Position numbers and translations under genes: made by a program
Assembly (NCBI GenBank): GCA_034933305.1
Contig: JAYFNU010000001.1
Location: forward strand, 124,001 to 188,000
DNA from: JAYFNU01 sp034933305
Lineage (GTDB): Bacteria; Bacillota; Clostridia; Oscillospirales; Ruminococcaceae
DNA length: 64,000 bases
Reading direction: 5' to 3'
Shown: one piece after another, positions 36,593 through 45,036 of the stretch
How positions within the stretch are numbered: position 1 is the stretch's first letter
Layout of the letters: every line of letters starts with the position of its first letter
The notes under the pieces: model-generated
What the model saw: only the letters and a program-made list of their open reading frames with translations
Database searches by the model: none
Told to the model about the DNA's origin: nothing

Positions 36593-38433
36593 TGCGTGCA
36601 TTCAAGGACGCGAAGGTCGTCATCATCGGCATGGGCTTTCTGATGGAATACATATTCCCCTGTTTTCGCATGGCGATGGGGGAGAAGACCGCGGAGAATG
36701 TTCTCGCGGTGACCGCGGACGCGGGCGACGTCGAGGGAAAGCGGCAGCGGCTCGGCATCCGGGTGCTGCTGAACGACAACGAGGGTGCGCTCGCACAGAT
36801 GCGGCCGGACGTGATCTTCTTCGCGCCGCCGCCGAAGGTTGCGCCGGGGCTCATCGGGGACTGTCTCAAGCCCTATTTTGCGTCGGTTCGCGCTGCGGGC
36901 GGCGAACTGCCCGTCATCTTCGCTTTTCCGCCGAGCCCCGCGGGAAAGTATTATCAGGAGCAGCTGGGCGACGACATCGAGGTCGTCAACATCATCCCCA
37001 ACATGATCAGCCGCGTCGGCGGCGAGGCGGTGCCGGACGAGGCGCACAACCTCATCACCTTCCCCGCGCACGACACGTGGACCGCACGGGACAAGGAGAT
37101 CCTGCACGGCTTTTTCGCCCCGATGGGCGGCTGCCTCGACCTGACGCCGGCGCTCACGCTGAAGGTCCTGTCCGCAGAGATCGCGACGCATCCGCTCACC
37201 GAGCTCGCGGACGCCGCGGCGCAGGTGTTCACCTCCCTGGGACTGCCCTGCAGCTACGCCGACACGGCGTCCGCCATGCGCGCGCAGCATCAGGCGGACC
37301 GCGGCTACCGCGCAAAGAACACGAACAATTGCGACGCGCATGCGCTGGGGGACGAAAAGGCGTCGGCCGTGCTGCGCGCCGTGGTCAACAGCTGGTATGA
37401 CGCGCTGCTCGGCTATCTGACCGATAACGGCTTCGCCGCGCCGGACGGCCGGGAGCTTCTCGACCCGCTGTTCGATCTGTATCTGCACGAGGCGCAGCTC
37501 GAGGACCGCGCGACCATCGTCGCGAAGGCGAAAAAGGACGCGACCAAGGGCGGCATGCTGGAGCTGTGTCTTGAGAATTACAGCGCGGTCGCGCAGCCGC
37601 TGCTGCGGGACATCCTGCGCGAGTACAAAACGATCCCGTCCGGCGACGAGCGCATCGCGCGCTTCGGGCGCATCATGCGGGAGATCACCGCCGCCGTGGC
37701 GGAGCGCGGCAGCGGTCTTACCGCGGACAAGGCCGGCGATTTTACGCCGCGCCAGCACGCGGTGATGTTCGGCGTTCTTGCAAAGCATATTCTCGGCGTT
37801 TTCGGCGAGCGGGAGGGCGATGCGATCCTCGCGCAGGGGGTGCGCCGGTACGGTCTCGAACGGGGCAGCCGCATGGCGCAGCGCTGCGAAGCGGCGGGAG
37901 AAGCAAAGGACATGGTCGCCTACTTCGCCTTCGGCGAGATCAGCTACAACTGGGACGGCTTTGTGCGCACGATGCTCGACAGGCCCTATTTCGCGCATAC
38001 GATGCGGGCCTGCCCGTGGACGACCGCATGGCGGGAAACGGGACTGGAGGCCTACGGCCGGTACTATTGCCGCTGCGTCGACAGCGCGCTGCTCGAGGGA
38101 TTCAACCCCGCGCTGCACCTGCGCATGCCGACGTATCTCAGCAAGCCCGGCAGCGACCGCTGCGAATTTCATTACACCGACTATATCCTCGACGACGCGG
38201 CGGCGCAGCGCAAAGCGCGCCTTGAAAAGGCCGTCGGCGCGGATGCGCGGCGGGACTTCGTCTATCATACAGCGCATCTGTACAGCGCGCTGACGCGGAC
38301 CGCGCGCGCGGAAAACGCCGAAAAATGCGCCCGCGCAGAGGCGCTCGCCTGCGACGAGTTCGCCCGTCTGTGCAGCTTTCAGGATCTGCTGAAGGTGCTC
38401 GGCTGCGCCGGCCTCGATTTTACAAAAGCATGA
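36589..38433 (+). CDS. fusion of a reductase-like Rossmann domain with a second ATC-hydrolase-like domain
   Basis: 614 residues. Residues 8-110 form a Rossmann-type dinucleotide-binding start (KVVIIGMGFLMEYIFPCF, then DVIFFAPPP), and NIIPNMISRVGG near 140 recalls pyrroline-5-carboxylate reductase (EVVRVMPNTP-type loop). A helical region follows to about 290. Residues about 385-545 resemble ATC hydrolase: a CPWTTAW motif (Cys475) corresponds to CPLYHAW in the gene before, and YYCRCVDSAL follows. The fused arrangement suggests that reduction and hydrolysis act on one substrate, perhaps a cyclic C=N bond of a thiazoline. The domain assignment by eye is moderate, the reaction unproven. The start ATG overlaps the upstream stop. 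Confidence 0.6.
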   Translation: MMRAFKDAKVVIIGMGFLMEYIFPCFRMAMGEKTAENVLAVTADAGDVEGKRQRLGIRVLLNDNEGALAQMRPDVIFFAPPPKVAPGLIGDCLKPYFASVRAAGGELPVIFAFPPSPAGKYYQEQLGDDIEVVNIIPNMISRVGGEAVPDEAHNLITFPAHDTWTARDKEILHGFFAPMGGCLDLTPALTLKVLSAEIATHPLTELADAAAQVFTSLGLPCSYADTASAMRAQHQADRGYRAKNTNNCDAHALGDEKASAVLRAVVNSWYDALLGYLTDNGFAAPDGRELLDPLFDLYLHEAQLEDRATIVAKAKKDATKGGMLELCLENYSAVAQPLLRDILREYKTIPSGDERIARFGRIMREITAAVAERGSGLTADKAGDFTPRQHAVMFGVLAKHILGVFGEREGDAILAQGVRRYGLERGSRMAQRCEAAGEAKDMVAYFAFGEISYNWDGFVRTMLDRPYFAHTMRACPWTTAWRETGLEAYGRYYCRCVDSALLEGFNPALHLRMPTYLSKPGSDRCEFHYTDYILDDAAAQRKARLEKAVGADARRDFVYHTAHLYSALTRTARAENAEKCARAEALACDEFARLCSFQDLLKVLGCAGLDFTKA

Positions 38434-39602
38434 AAAGCATGCCGGATTTTTACGCACTGGCGCAGATGTGCTTCGGCGATATGGTGCGGGTGCGGCGCGT
38501 CCTCCATGCGGATCCGGAGCTCGGCTTTTCGCTGCCGCGGACGACGCGGTTCGTCTGCGGCGAGCTGCGGGCGGCGGGCCTTGACCCGCAGATGCTCGGC
38601 GGGAGCGGCGTCCTGTGCGAGGTGGCGGGAGCCGCCCCCGGGAAAACGATCCTGCTGCGCGCGGACATGGACGCGCTGCCGATGTGCGAGCAGAGCGGTC
38701 TGCCGTTTGCCTCGAAAATACAGGCGGCTCACTGCTGCGGACATGATCTGCACACGTCGATGCTGCTGTGCGCGGCGTCGATGCTGCAGCAGAACAGGCA
38801 GAGCCTGCGCGGCCGCGTGCGCTGCTTGTTCCAGCCGGCTGAGGAGACGGCGCTCGGCATGCGCGCGATGCTTGAAGCGGGCTTGCTGGATACGCCCGCG
38901 GACGCGGCCGTCGGTCTGCACGTCGCGCCGGAAAAGCCCTGCGGCAGACTCAATTTCACAAAGGGCCCGAAGGCGGCCTCCTTTGACAACTTCCGCATCA
39001 CCGTGCGCGGGGAAGGCGGGCACGGCGCGCAGCCGCAGCTCGCGAAAGACTCCATCTTCTCGGCCGTACAGATCTACAGCGCGCTGCAGGGGATCATCAC
39101 CCGGCAGACGCCGCAGACCGAGCCGGACGTGCTCACGGTCGGCCGGTTCTGCGCGGGAACGGCGGGGAACATCATCCCCGACACGGCGGTGCTCGAAGGC
39201 ACCGTCCGCGCCAAAACGCAGCAGCAGCGCGAGCTCATGCTGCGCCGCCTGCGGGAGATCGGGGAAAGAACGGCCGCGGTCTTTGACACGCAGGCCGTCT
39301 GCGAGATTCTCGCGGGCGTCCCGCCGCTTGTGTGCGACGGGGAGCTCGTCCGGGAGCTCTGCACCGCCGCCGGCACGCTGCCGCAGCTCGAGATCGAGCA
39401 GCGGGACGACTGGATGACGGCGTCGGAGGATTTTGCGCTGCTTGCGCAGCGCGTGCCGTCGGCGTACGTGACGCTCGGCACGGGCGGCCGCGACCGGCCG
39501 TACGGCAACCACAATCCGCGCGTCGTCTATGACGAGCGCGCGATGATCCCGGGCGCGGCGGCTCTTGCGGCGATGGCCTTTTATTATTGCACAGAGGAAT
39601 GA
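38430..39602 (+). CDS. M20D-type metallo-amidohydrolase
   Basis: 390 residues from the ATG that overlaps the previous stop as ATGA. It is of the hippurate hydrolase/IAA-amino acid hydrolase type: RRVLHADPELGFSLPRTT, the metal-binding HCCGHDLHTSM, FQPAEETALGM, GGHGAQPQ and the final NHNPRVVYDE. These enzymes cleave N-acyl or N-carbamoyl groups from amino acids with two divalent metal ions. In this cluster it would release free cysteine from an N-carbamoyl or N-acyl intermediate, which is inferred from the neighbours. The known Pseudomonas carbamoyl-cysteine amidohydrolase is also a metal-dependent amidohydrolase. Confidence 0.9.
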   Translation: MKSMPDFYALAQMCFGDMVRVRRVLHADPELGFSLPRTTRFVCGELRAAGLDPQMLGGSGVLCEVAGAAPGKTILLRADMDALPMCEQSGLPFASKIQAAHCCGHDLHTSMLLCAASMLQQNRQSLRGRVRCLFQPAEETALGMRAMLEAGLLDTPADAAVGLHVAPEKPCGRLNFTKGPKAASFDNFRITVRGEGGHGAQPQLAKDSIFSAVQIYSALQGIITRQTPQTEPDVLTVGRFCAGTAGNIIPDTAVLEGTVRAKTQQQRELMLRRLREIGERTAAVFDTQAVCEILAGVPPLVCDGELVRELCTAAGTLPQLEIEQRDDWMTASEDFALLAQRVPSAYVTLGTGGRDRPYGNHNPRVVYDERAMIPGAAALAAMAFYYCTEE

Positions 39603-39606
39603 CGGA

Positions 39607-40875
39607 ATGAACAAACAGAAATTGTACGACGCATACACGGGGATTCTGCGGGAAGAGCTGCAGACGGCGATGGGCTGTACCGAGCCCATCGCGATCGCCT
39701 ACTGCGCGGCCCTCGCGGCGCAGACGCTCGGCTGTCCGCCCGAGCGGTATGTCGCGCGCTGCTCCGGCAACATCATCAAGAACACGAAGTCGGTCACGGT
39801 GCCGCAGACGGGCGGCCTGCGCGGCATCGAAGCCGCGGTGCTCGCGGGCGCCGTCGGCGGGGATCCGGGCCGGCGGCTGGAGGTGCTCGCGGGCGTCGGC
39901 GATGCGCAGCGCGCGCAGATCAGAAAGCAGCTCGCCGCGCACGCGGTCGAAGTGCAGCTGCTCGACACGCCCCATGCGCTGCATATTATCGTCGAATGCC
40001 GCGCGGGCGCGCAGAGCGCGTCCGCGGAGATCATCGACGCGCACACGAACGTCGGCGCCGTGTATAAAAACGGTGAGCTTCTGCACGCCGCCCTGCCCGC
40101 GGCGCAGACGTCTGCGCAGGACGAGCGGGAGCTGCTCAACGTGCGGGATATCCTCGCGTATGCGCGCGAGGTCCCGCTCGCGTCGGTGCGGGATGTTCTC
40201 GAGCGCCAGATCGAATGCAACAGCGCCATCGCCGCGGAGGGTTTGCGGGGCGACTGGGGCGCGTGCGTCGGCAAGACGCTGCTGCGATCCGAGGATACGC
40301 CGCGCACGCGGCTCAAGGCCGTCGCGGCCGCGGGCTCTGACGCCCGCATGAGCGGCTGCCCCCTGCCCGTCGTCATCAACAGCGGCAGCGGGAATCAGGG
40401 CATGGCGGCCTCGCTGCCGGTGATCGAATACGCGCGCCAGAAGGGGATCCCCCATGAGATGCTGCTGCGGGCGCTGTGCGTGAGCAATCTTTTGTCGGTG
40501 CACCAGAAGACGGGCATCGGCAAGCTGTCGGCCTTCTGCGGCGCAACTTCCGCGGCGACGGGCAGCGCGGCGGCCATCGCGTTCCTCGACGGGCAGGATT
40601 ACGACTGCATCACGAAGACGATCGAGAATTCGCTCGCGACGGTGGGCGGCATGCTGTGCGACGGCGCGAAGGCGTCCTGCGGCGCAAAGATCGCGACGGC
40701 GCTCGAATGTGCGCTGACGGGCTATGAGATGGCAAAGAGCGGCGAGGGCTTTCGCTGCGGCGAGGGCATCGTGAAATCCGACGTCGAGCAGACGATCGAG
40801 ACGGTGGGACGCATTGCCAGCGAGGGAATGAAAGGGACCGATCAGGTCATCCTCGAGACGATGCTCGAACAGTAG
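39607..40875 (+). CDS. cyuA: L-cysteine desulfidase (CyuA/UPF0597 family)
   Basis: 422 residues from the ATG 4 bases behind the amidohydrolase stop. The family hallmark MGCTEPIAIAYCAA (Cys24) and the later FCGATSAATG (Cys311) and MLCDGAKASCG (Cys351, Cys358) supply the iron-sulfur cluster ligands expected of this oxygen-sensitive enzyme. It also has RLKAVAAAGSDARMSG and LPVVINSGSGNQGMAAS. Characterised members, in Methanocaldococcus and enteric bacteria, convert L-cysteine to pyruvate, ammonia and sulfide. Alternative names in annotation include serine dehydratase alpha-like protein. Being last in the operon it marks the likely end of the pathway. A strong terminator follows. Confidence 0.88.
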   Translation: MNKQKLYDAYTGILREELQTAMGCTEPIAIAYCAALAAQTLGCPPERYVARCSGNIIKNTKSVTVPQTGGLRGIEAAVLAGAVGGDPGRRLEVLAGVGDAQRAQIRKQLAAHAVEVQLLDTPHALHIIVECRAGAQSASAEIIDAHTNVGAVYKNGELLHAALPAAQTSAQDERELLNVRDILAYAREVPLASVRDVLERQIECNSAIAAEGLRGDWGACVGKTLLRSEDTPRTRLKAVAAAGSDARMSGCPLPVVINSGSGNQGMAASLPVIEYARQKGIPHEMLLRALCVSNLLSVHQKTGIGKLSAFCGATSAATGSAAAIAFLDGQDYDCITKTIENSLATVGGMLCDGAKASCGAKIATALECALTGYEMAKSGEGFRCGEGIVKSDVEQTIETVGRIASEGMKGTDQVILETMLEQ

Positions 40876-40950
40876 ACCGGCCCGCGGACAGCCGCGGCGC
40901 CGCAACGAAACGAACGGACAGGCTTCCCTGTGCGGCGGAGCAGCCGCAGA

Positions 40951-40995
40951 GTCCGGGGACGGCGCGCTGAAAAAGCGCGCCGTCCCCGGACTTTT
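40951..40995 (+). terminator. strong intrinsic terminator of the cysteine-catabolic operon
   Basis: A perfect 18-bp stem (40951-40968 with 40974-40991), GAAAA loop and TTTT. The 300 bases beyond it hold no gene: first G+C-rich sequence to about 41150, then a strongly A+T-rich promoter region. Confidence 0.88.
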
Positions 40996-41250
40996 GTTAT
41001 GCTGCGGCCGGGCTCCAATGCGGCAAGCCGCATATCCGGGCGCGCCGCGGCGCCGCCTGCCAAAAGAGATGCGCGGACGTGCGCCGCGGGCGGGATCGTC
41101 CCGCATTTGCCCGCGGGACGCGGAAAGAGCGCCGAAAATACGGCACGGACGGCATATAAGAAAAATACAAAATTTTTAAAAGTCAGAATAAAATAATTAT
41201 TAAAATCATTAATTTGTCTCTCTATTTTTATATATTGTGACAAAAAACAA

Positions 41251-41259
41251 TGGTATAAT
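41251..41259 (+). promoter_or_regulatory. extended -10 promoter of the URO-D/BMP operon
   Basis: TGGTATAAT is a perfect extended -10 element. It lies in a run from 41150 to 41260 that is far more A+T-rich than anything else in the window, which could be an UP-like or regulator-binding stretch. The first ATG is 45 bases downstream. Confidence 0.65.
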
Positions 41260-41304
41260 GAACGCAAAAGCAGACGAAAAGCACAAAAAAGCAGGGATTT
41301 TGAT

Positions 41305-42348
41305 ATGGACAGTCGTGAACGCGTTTATAAAGCCCTTGCCCATGAAAGCCCCGACCGCTGTCCGGTCGATTTCTGGGCGGTCGACGAGGTCATCGAGCGG
41401 CTGTGCGCGCACTTCGGCGTGCAGGGGGAATCGTCACTGCTGGATGCGCTGCAAGTCGATCTGCAGTTTGTGTTTCCGCGGGAAACGCGCCTCCCGGAGA
41501 TATTGCCGGACGGCAGCTGGTTCGACTATATGGGCGTACATCGGAAGAAGGTCAAAAACGCCTACTGCGTATACGAGGAGTATGCGTCCTACCCCCTGCA
41601 GTCCGTGCAGACGACCGAAGAGCTCGCGGCGTATGACCGCTGGCCGGATGCGGACGCCTTCGACTGGGCCGATTTTCCGCAGCAGGTCCGCCGCGCGCAC
41701 GACAGGCGCTTCGTCAAGCTGCACACGGGCGGCATTTTCGAGTTCGCGTGGGCGCTGCGGGGCTATGAGCAGTTCATGATAGACCTCGTGGAACAGCCGG
41801 AGATCGTCCATTTCATCATGGGGAAGCTGTGCGATTTCTGGTGCGCTTTTGTCGGGAAAGCGATGGAGGCCGCCGGCGATGAAATCGACATGGTGTATAC
41901 GTACGACGACATTGCGGCGCAAAACTCCCTGCTCATGTCGCGGGCCATGCTGGAGGAATTCATCTACCCGTATCACAGACGGCTCAATTCCGTGATCAAA
42001 AGCTACGGGAAACCGATCATGTATCATTCGTGCGGCGCGGTGCGGCCGGTGATCGGCGATCTGTGCGGCCTGGGCATCGACGTGCTCAATCCCCTGCAGC
42101 CGCTTGCGAAGGGCATGGATTTTGCCGCGATCAAGCGGGAGTACGGGGACAGGCTCTGCTTTCACGGCGGCATCGACCTGCAGCGCCTTCTGCCGACGGG
42201 GTCGCCCGCGGAGGTGCGCGGCGCGGTGCGGGCGGCGATCGCGGCGCTCGGCGCGGGCGGAGGGTACATCATGACATCCGCCCACTACATTCAAAATGAC
42301 GTGCCGACAGAAAACATCCTCGCCATGTATGATCCGGCGATCCGATAG
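41305..42348 (+). CDS. uroporphyrinogen-decarboxylase-family protein (first copy)
   Basis: 347 residues, a URO-D-fold TIM barrel: MDSRERVYKALAHESPDRCPVDFW at the start in the family style, YTYDDIAAQNSLLMS, and YHSCGAV near residue 237. The His-x-Cys of that motif matches part of the zinc site of MtaA/CmuA-type methyltransferases. The second Cys expected near the GGGYIMTSAH segment is Ser. True HemE has a different N-terminus and a heme-pathway context, which is missing here. No corrinoid protein is encoded nearby. A role on the compound imported by the BMP-type transporter behind it is likely but unidentified. Confidence 0.85.
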   Translation: MDSRERVYKALAHESPDRCPVDFWAVDEVIERLCAHFGVQGESSLLDALQVDLQFVFPRETRLPEILPDGSWFDYMGVHRKKVKNAYCVYEEYASYPLQSVQTTEELAAYDRWPDADAFDWADFPQQVRRAHDRRFVKLHTGGIFEFAWALRGYEQFMIDLVEQPEIVHFIMGKLCDFWCAFVGKAMEAAGDEIDMVYTYDDIAAQNSLLMSRAMLEEFIYPYHRRLNSVIKSYGKPIMYHSCGAVRPVIGDLCGLGIDVLNPLQPLAKGMDFAAIKREYGDRLCFHGGIDLQRLLPTGSPAEVRGAVRAAIAALGAGGGYIMTSAHYIQNDVPTENILAMYDPAIR

Positions 42349-42404
42349 AGGAACTCTGCCGCGGATGCGGTCGAAATAGATGAAATCGATTTGGAGGAAA
42401 GAAA

Positions 42405-43421
42405 ATGAAAAAACTGACGGCGATTCTTTTAGCGATTGTCCTTTGCCTGAGCCTTGCGGCGTGCAAGTCAGACAAGCAGGACGATACTGCCGCCCCGGCA
42501 GGGGATGCGCAGAGCAAAATCCGCGTCGGCCTGATCGCGGGTCTCACCGGGTTCGGCGACCTCTCGATGAACGACCAGGCGCTGCTCGGCTGCCAGATGG
42601 CGGAAAAGGATTTCGGCATCGAATACAAGGCGGTCGAGCCGAAAGACACGACGCAGGTCCTCGATATGATCCAGGGCTTTGTCGACGACGGCTACAATAT
42701 TATCATTGCCGCCGTTCCGGACTACGACGACATCATCGCCGAAGTCGCGCCGACCTATCCGGACGTCCATTTCATCACAGTCGACTCGACCCTCTCGATG
42801 GACAACGTCATGTGCGTCGAATACCTCACGCACCAGGGCTCCTACCTCGCGGGCGCGGCCGCTGCCATGAACAGCAAGACCGGCATCATCGGGGCCGTCG
42901 GCGGCATGGATCTGACGGTCATCAGCCGCTTCATTGACGCGTATATCCAGGGAGCGCAGTCCATCAACCCCGATATCCAGTGCATCGTCAAATACGTCGG
43001 CACCGACTATAACGCATGGGCGGATACGACGACCGCGAAGTCCATTACGCTGGACATGATCGACAACGGCGCGGACGTGATCTTCCAGATCGCGGGCGGC
43101 GCGGGGCTCGGCACGATCGAAGCGTGCAAGCAGGAGGGCGTCTGGGCCATCGGCGTCAACGTGGATCAGGAGGAGATCGCACCCGACAATGTGCTCACGA
43201 GCATGCTGACCGTCGGCGAGGCGGCGATCTATTCGGCCATCAAGGGATATGTTGAAAACGGCACCCCCATCTCCGGCACGTTCCAGGCTTCGCTCGAAAA
43301 CGGCGGCGTGGGCATCGTTTACAGCAAGAATCTGACGGACGATCAGAAAACGCAGCTCAAGGCGATCGAGGCCGACATCATCGCCGGCAAGATCGATGTT
43401 GTCGACGCGGTGAACCCGTAA
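42405..43421 (+). CDS. BMP-family ABC transporter substrate-binding lipoprotein
   Basis: 338 residues behind TGGAGGAAAG. The lipoprotein signal ends at Cys20 (LSLAAC). The mature domain is a type-I binding fold of the Bmp/PnrA kind: IRVGLIAGLTGFGDLSMND, then HQGSYLAGAAAAMNS and GADVIFQIAGGAGLG. BMP proteins with known ligands bind nucleosides; others bind sugars or autoinducers. It delivers its ligand to the ATPase and two permeases downstream. A hairpin behind the gene is likely to raise its level relative to them. Confidence 0.9.
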   Translation: MKKLTAILLAIVLCLSLAACKSDKQDDTAAPAGDAQSKIRVGLIAGLTGFGDLSMNDQALLGCQMAEKDFGIEYKAVEPKDTTQVLDMIQGFVDDGYNIIIAAVPDYDDIIAEVAPTYPDVHFITVDSTLSMDNVMCVEYLTHQGSYLAGAAAAMNSKTGIIGAVGGMDLTVISRFIDAYIQGAQSINPDIQCIVKYVGTDYNAWADTTTAKSITLDMIDNGADVIFQIAGGAGLGTIEACKQEGVWAIGVNVDQEEIAPDNVLTSMLTVGEAAIYSAIKGYVENGTPISGTFQASLENGGVGIVYSKNLTDDQKTQLKAIEADIIAGKIDVVDAVNP

Positions 43422-43440
43422 AAACTGTTTTGATTTGCAA

Positions 43441-43469
43441 TTCGGGCAGGGTGTTTCGCCCTGCCCGAA
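43441..43469 (+). other. intergenic hairpin behind the BMP gene
   Basis: A perfect 11-bp stem (43441-43451 with 43459-43469) with a TGTTTCG loop, followed by ATCTTT. It sits inside the upstream extension of the next reading frame, which argues that translation of the ATPase starts after it. Confidence 0.65.
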
Positions 43470-43494
43470 ATCTTTGCCGACAGGGGACAGAACG

Positions 43495-45036
43495 TTGAGT
43501 GATCATTTTGAAGGAATAGAATTCCGGCATATCACGAAAAATTTCGCCGGAAAGGCGGCGCTGTCGGACGTCAGTCTGCGGATCCGCAAAGGCACCATCC
43601 ATTCCATCGTGGGGGAGAACGGGGCGGGAAAATCGACGCTGATGAATCTTCTCTGCGGCGTCCATGTGCCGACGAGCGGCGAAATTTTTCTCGACGGCGA
43701 AAAGGCCGACATACGCAGGCCCTCCGACGCGACAGCTCTCGGCATCGGCATGGTGCACCAGCATTTTATGCTCGTCAATGTGCTCAATGTGTGGCAGAAC
43801 ATCATCCTCGGCTCGGAGTGCACCGACAGGGCGGGCCGGCTGGACATGGAGGAGATCCGGGAGAAGGTGTCGGCTGCGTGCCGTGAGTACGGTGCACAGT
43901 TCAACCTGGACGAGCTTGTCGGAAATCTGACGGTCGGCGAGCAGCAGCGCATCGAGATCATCAAGGTGCTGTTCAGACGCGCGGATTATATCGTGCTCGA
44001 TGAGCCCACCGCCGTGCTCACGCCCGATGAAGTCGACAAGCTGTTCGGCAGCATAGAGCATTTCCGGGCGCTCGGGAAGACCGTCATCTTCATCAGCCAC
44101 AAACTCGAGGAGGTGCTGCGCATTTCCGACGAGATCACCGTGCTGCGCCGCGGAGAGAGCATGGGCACGCTGCCGCGCAGCGAAGCGACGGCGGATCGGC
44201 TTGTGGAAATGATGGTCGGCCGCGAGATTCATACGGACGGGACGCCGGCGCAGACGCAAAAGGGCGGCTCCGTATTGCAGCTGAGCGGCCTGTGCACGCG
44301 GCAGGAGAGCTTCGGCACTGCGCTGCAGGGCGTGGATCTCGAGCTGCACGGCGGCGAGGTCCTCGGCGTCGCGGGCGTCGACGGCAACGGGCAGACCGAG
44401 CTTGTCAAGGCGATCATGGGCCTGATGCCCGTCGCAGAGGGCAGGATCAGCATCAAGGGCAGGGACATGACCAACAGATCGACCCGCCGCATCCGGCGCA
44501 TGGGCGTCAGCTGCATCCCCCCCGACAGACAGGAGCAGGGCCTTGTGCTGGACAGCTCGATCGCGCGCAATATCGTGCTCGGTTACGAGGATCTGCCGGC
44601 CTTCCGCAGGGGCGGCCTGCTCAGCCCGGCAAAAGTCGGACAGCGCGCGCAGGAGCTCGCGGAAAAGTACGACATCCGCAACAACGGCCTCGGGGAGAAC
44701 GTCCGATCGCTGTCCGGCGGCAATCAGCAAAAAGCGATCCTCGCGCGGGAGTGCGGCCTTGTCGATCCGGATATCATCGTGGCGGTGAATCCGACGCGCG
44801 GCCTGGACATCGGCGCGATCGAATACGTTTACAATAAGCTGGAGGAGCTGAAAAAAGAGGGAAAGTCGATCCTTCTGATTTCGACCGAGCTCCCCGAGGT
44901 ATTGCGGCTGTCCGACAGAGTGGCCGTCATGTACAAGGGGAGGATCATGGATATCGTGAGCGATGCCCAGAACAACATCGCGCGCATCGGCAGGATGATG
45001 ATGGGGATCAGGGAGGACGGCCATGAAAGCGAATAA
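43495..45036 (+). CDS. ABC transporter ATPase, dual nucleotide-binding domains (sugar/nucleoside type)
   Basis: 513 residues from a TTG at 43495 behind AGGGGACAG; an ATG 60 bases upstream would place the hairpin in the coding region. The first half has Walker A GENGAGKST, signature LTVGEQQRIEI and Walker B VLDEPTAVLTP. The second half has the altered Walker A GVDGNGQTEL, signature LSGGNQQKAILARE and a changed Walker B (IIVAVNPTRGLD), as is usual for RbsA/NupO-type proteins. It powers the importer formed with the two permeases. It overlaps the first permease gene by 14 bases. Confidence 0.9.
   Translation: MSDHFEGIEFRHITKNFAGKAALSDVSLRIRKGTIHSIVGENGAGKSTLMNLLCGVHVPTSGEIFLDGEKADIRRPSDATALGIGMVHQHFMLVNVLNVWQNIILGSECTDRAGRLDMEEIREKVSAACREYGAQFNLDELVGNLTVGEQQRIEIIKVLFRRADYIVLDEPTAVLTPDEVDKLFGSIEHFRALGKTVIFISHKLEEVLRISDEITVLRRGESMGTLPRSEATADRLVEMMVGREIHTDGTPAQTQKGGSVLQLSGLCTRQESFGTALQGVDLELHGGEVLGVAGVDGNGQTELVKAIMGLMPVAEGRISIKGRDMTNRSTRRIRRMGVSCIPPDRQEQGLVLDSSIARNIVLGYEDLPAFRRGGLLSPAKVGQRAQELAEKYDIRNNGLGENVRSLSGGNQQKAILARECGLVDPDIIVAVNPTRGLDIGAIEYVYNKLEELKKEGKSILLISTELPEVLRLSDRVAVMYKGRIMDIVSDAQNNIARIGRMMMGIREDGHESE

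Noticed and set aside
41000..41300. Possible small gene or RNA in the 300-base gap before the URO-D operon
   Set aside because: Short frames here have no ribosome site or plausible composition; only the A+T-rich promoter region is supported.
43435..43494. 20-codon N-terminal extension of the BMP-linked ATPase
   Set aside because: It contains the intergenic hairpin at 43441-43469, while a TTG with a good ribosome site follows directly.
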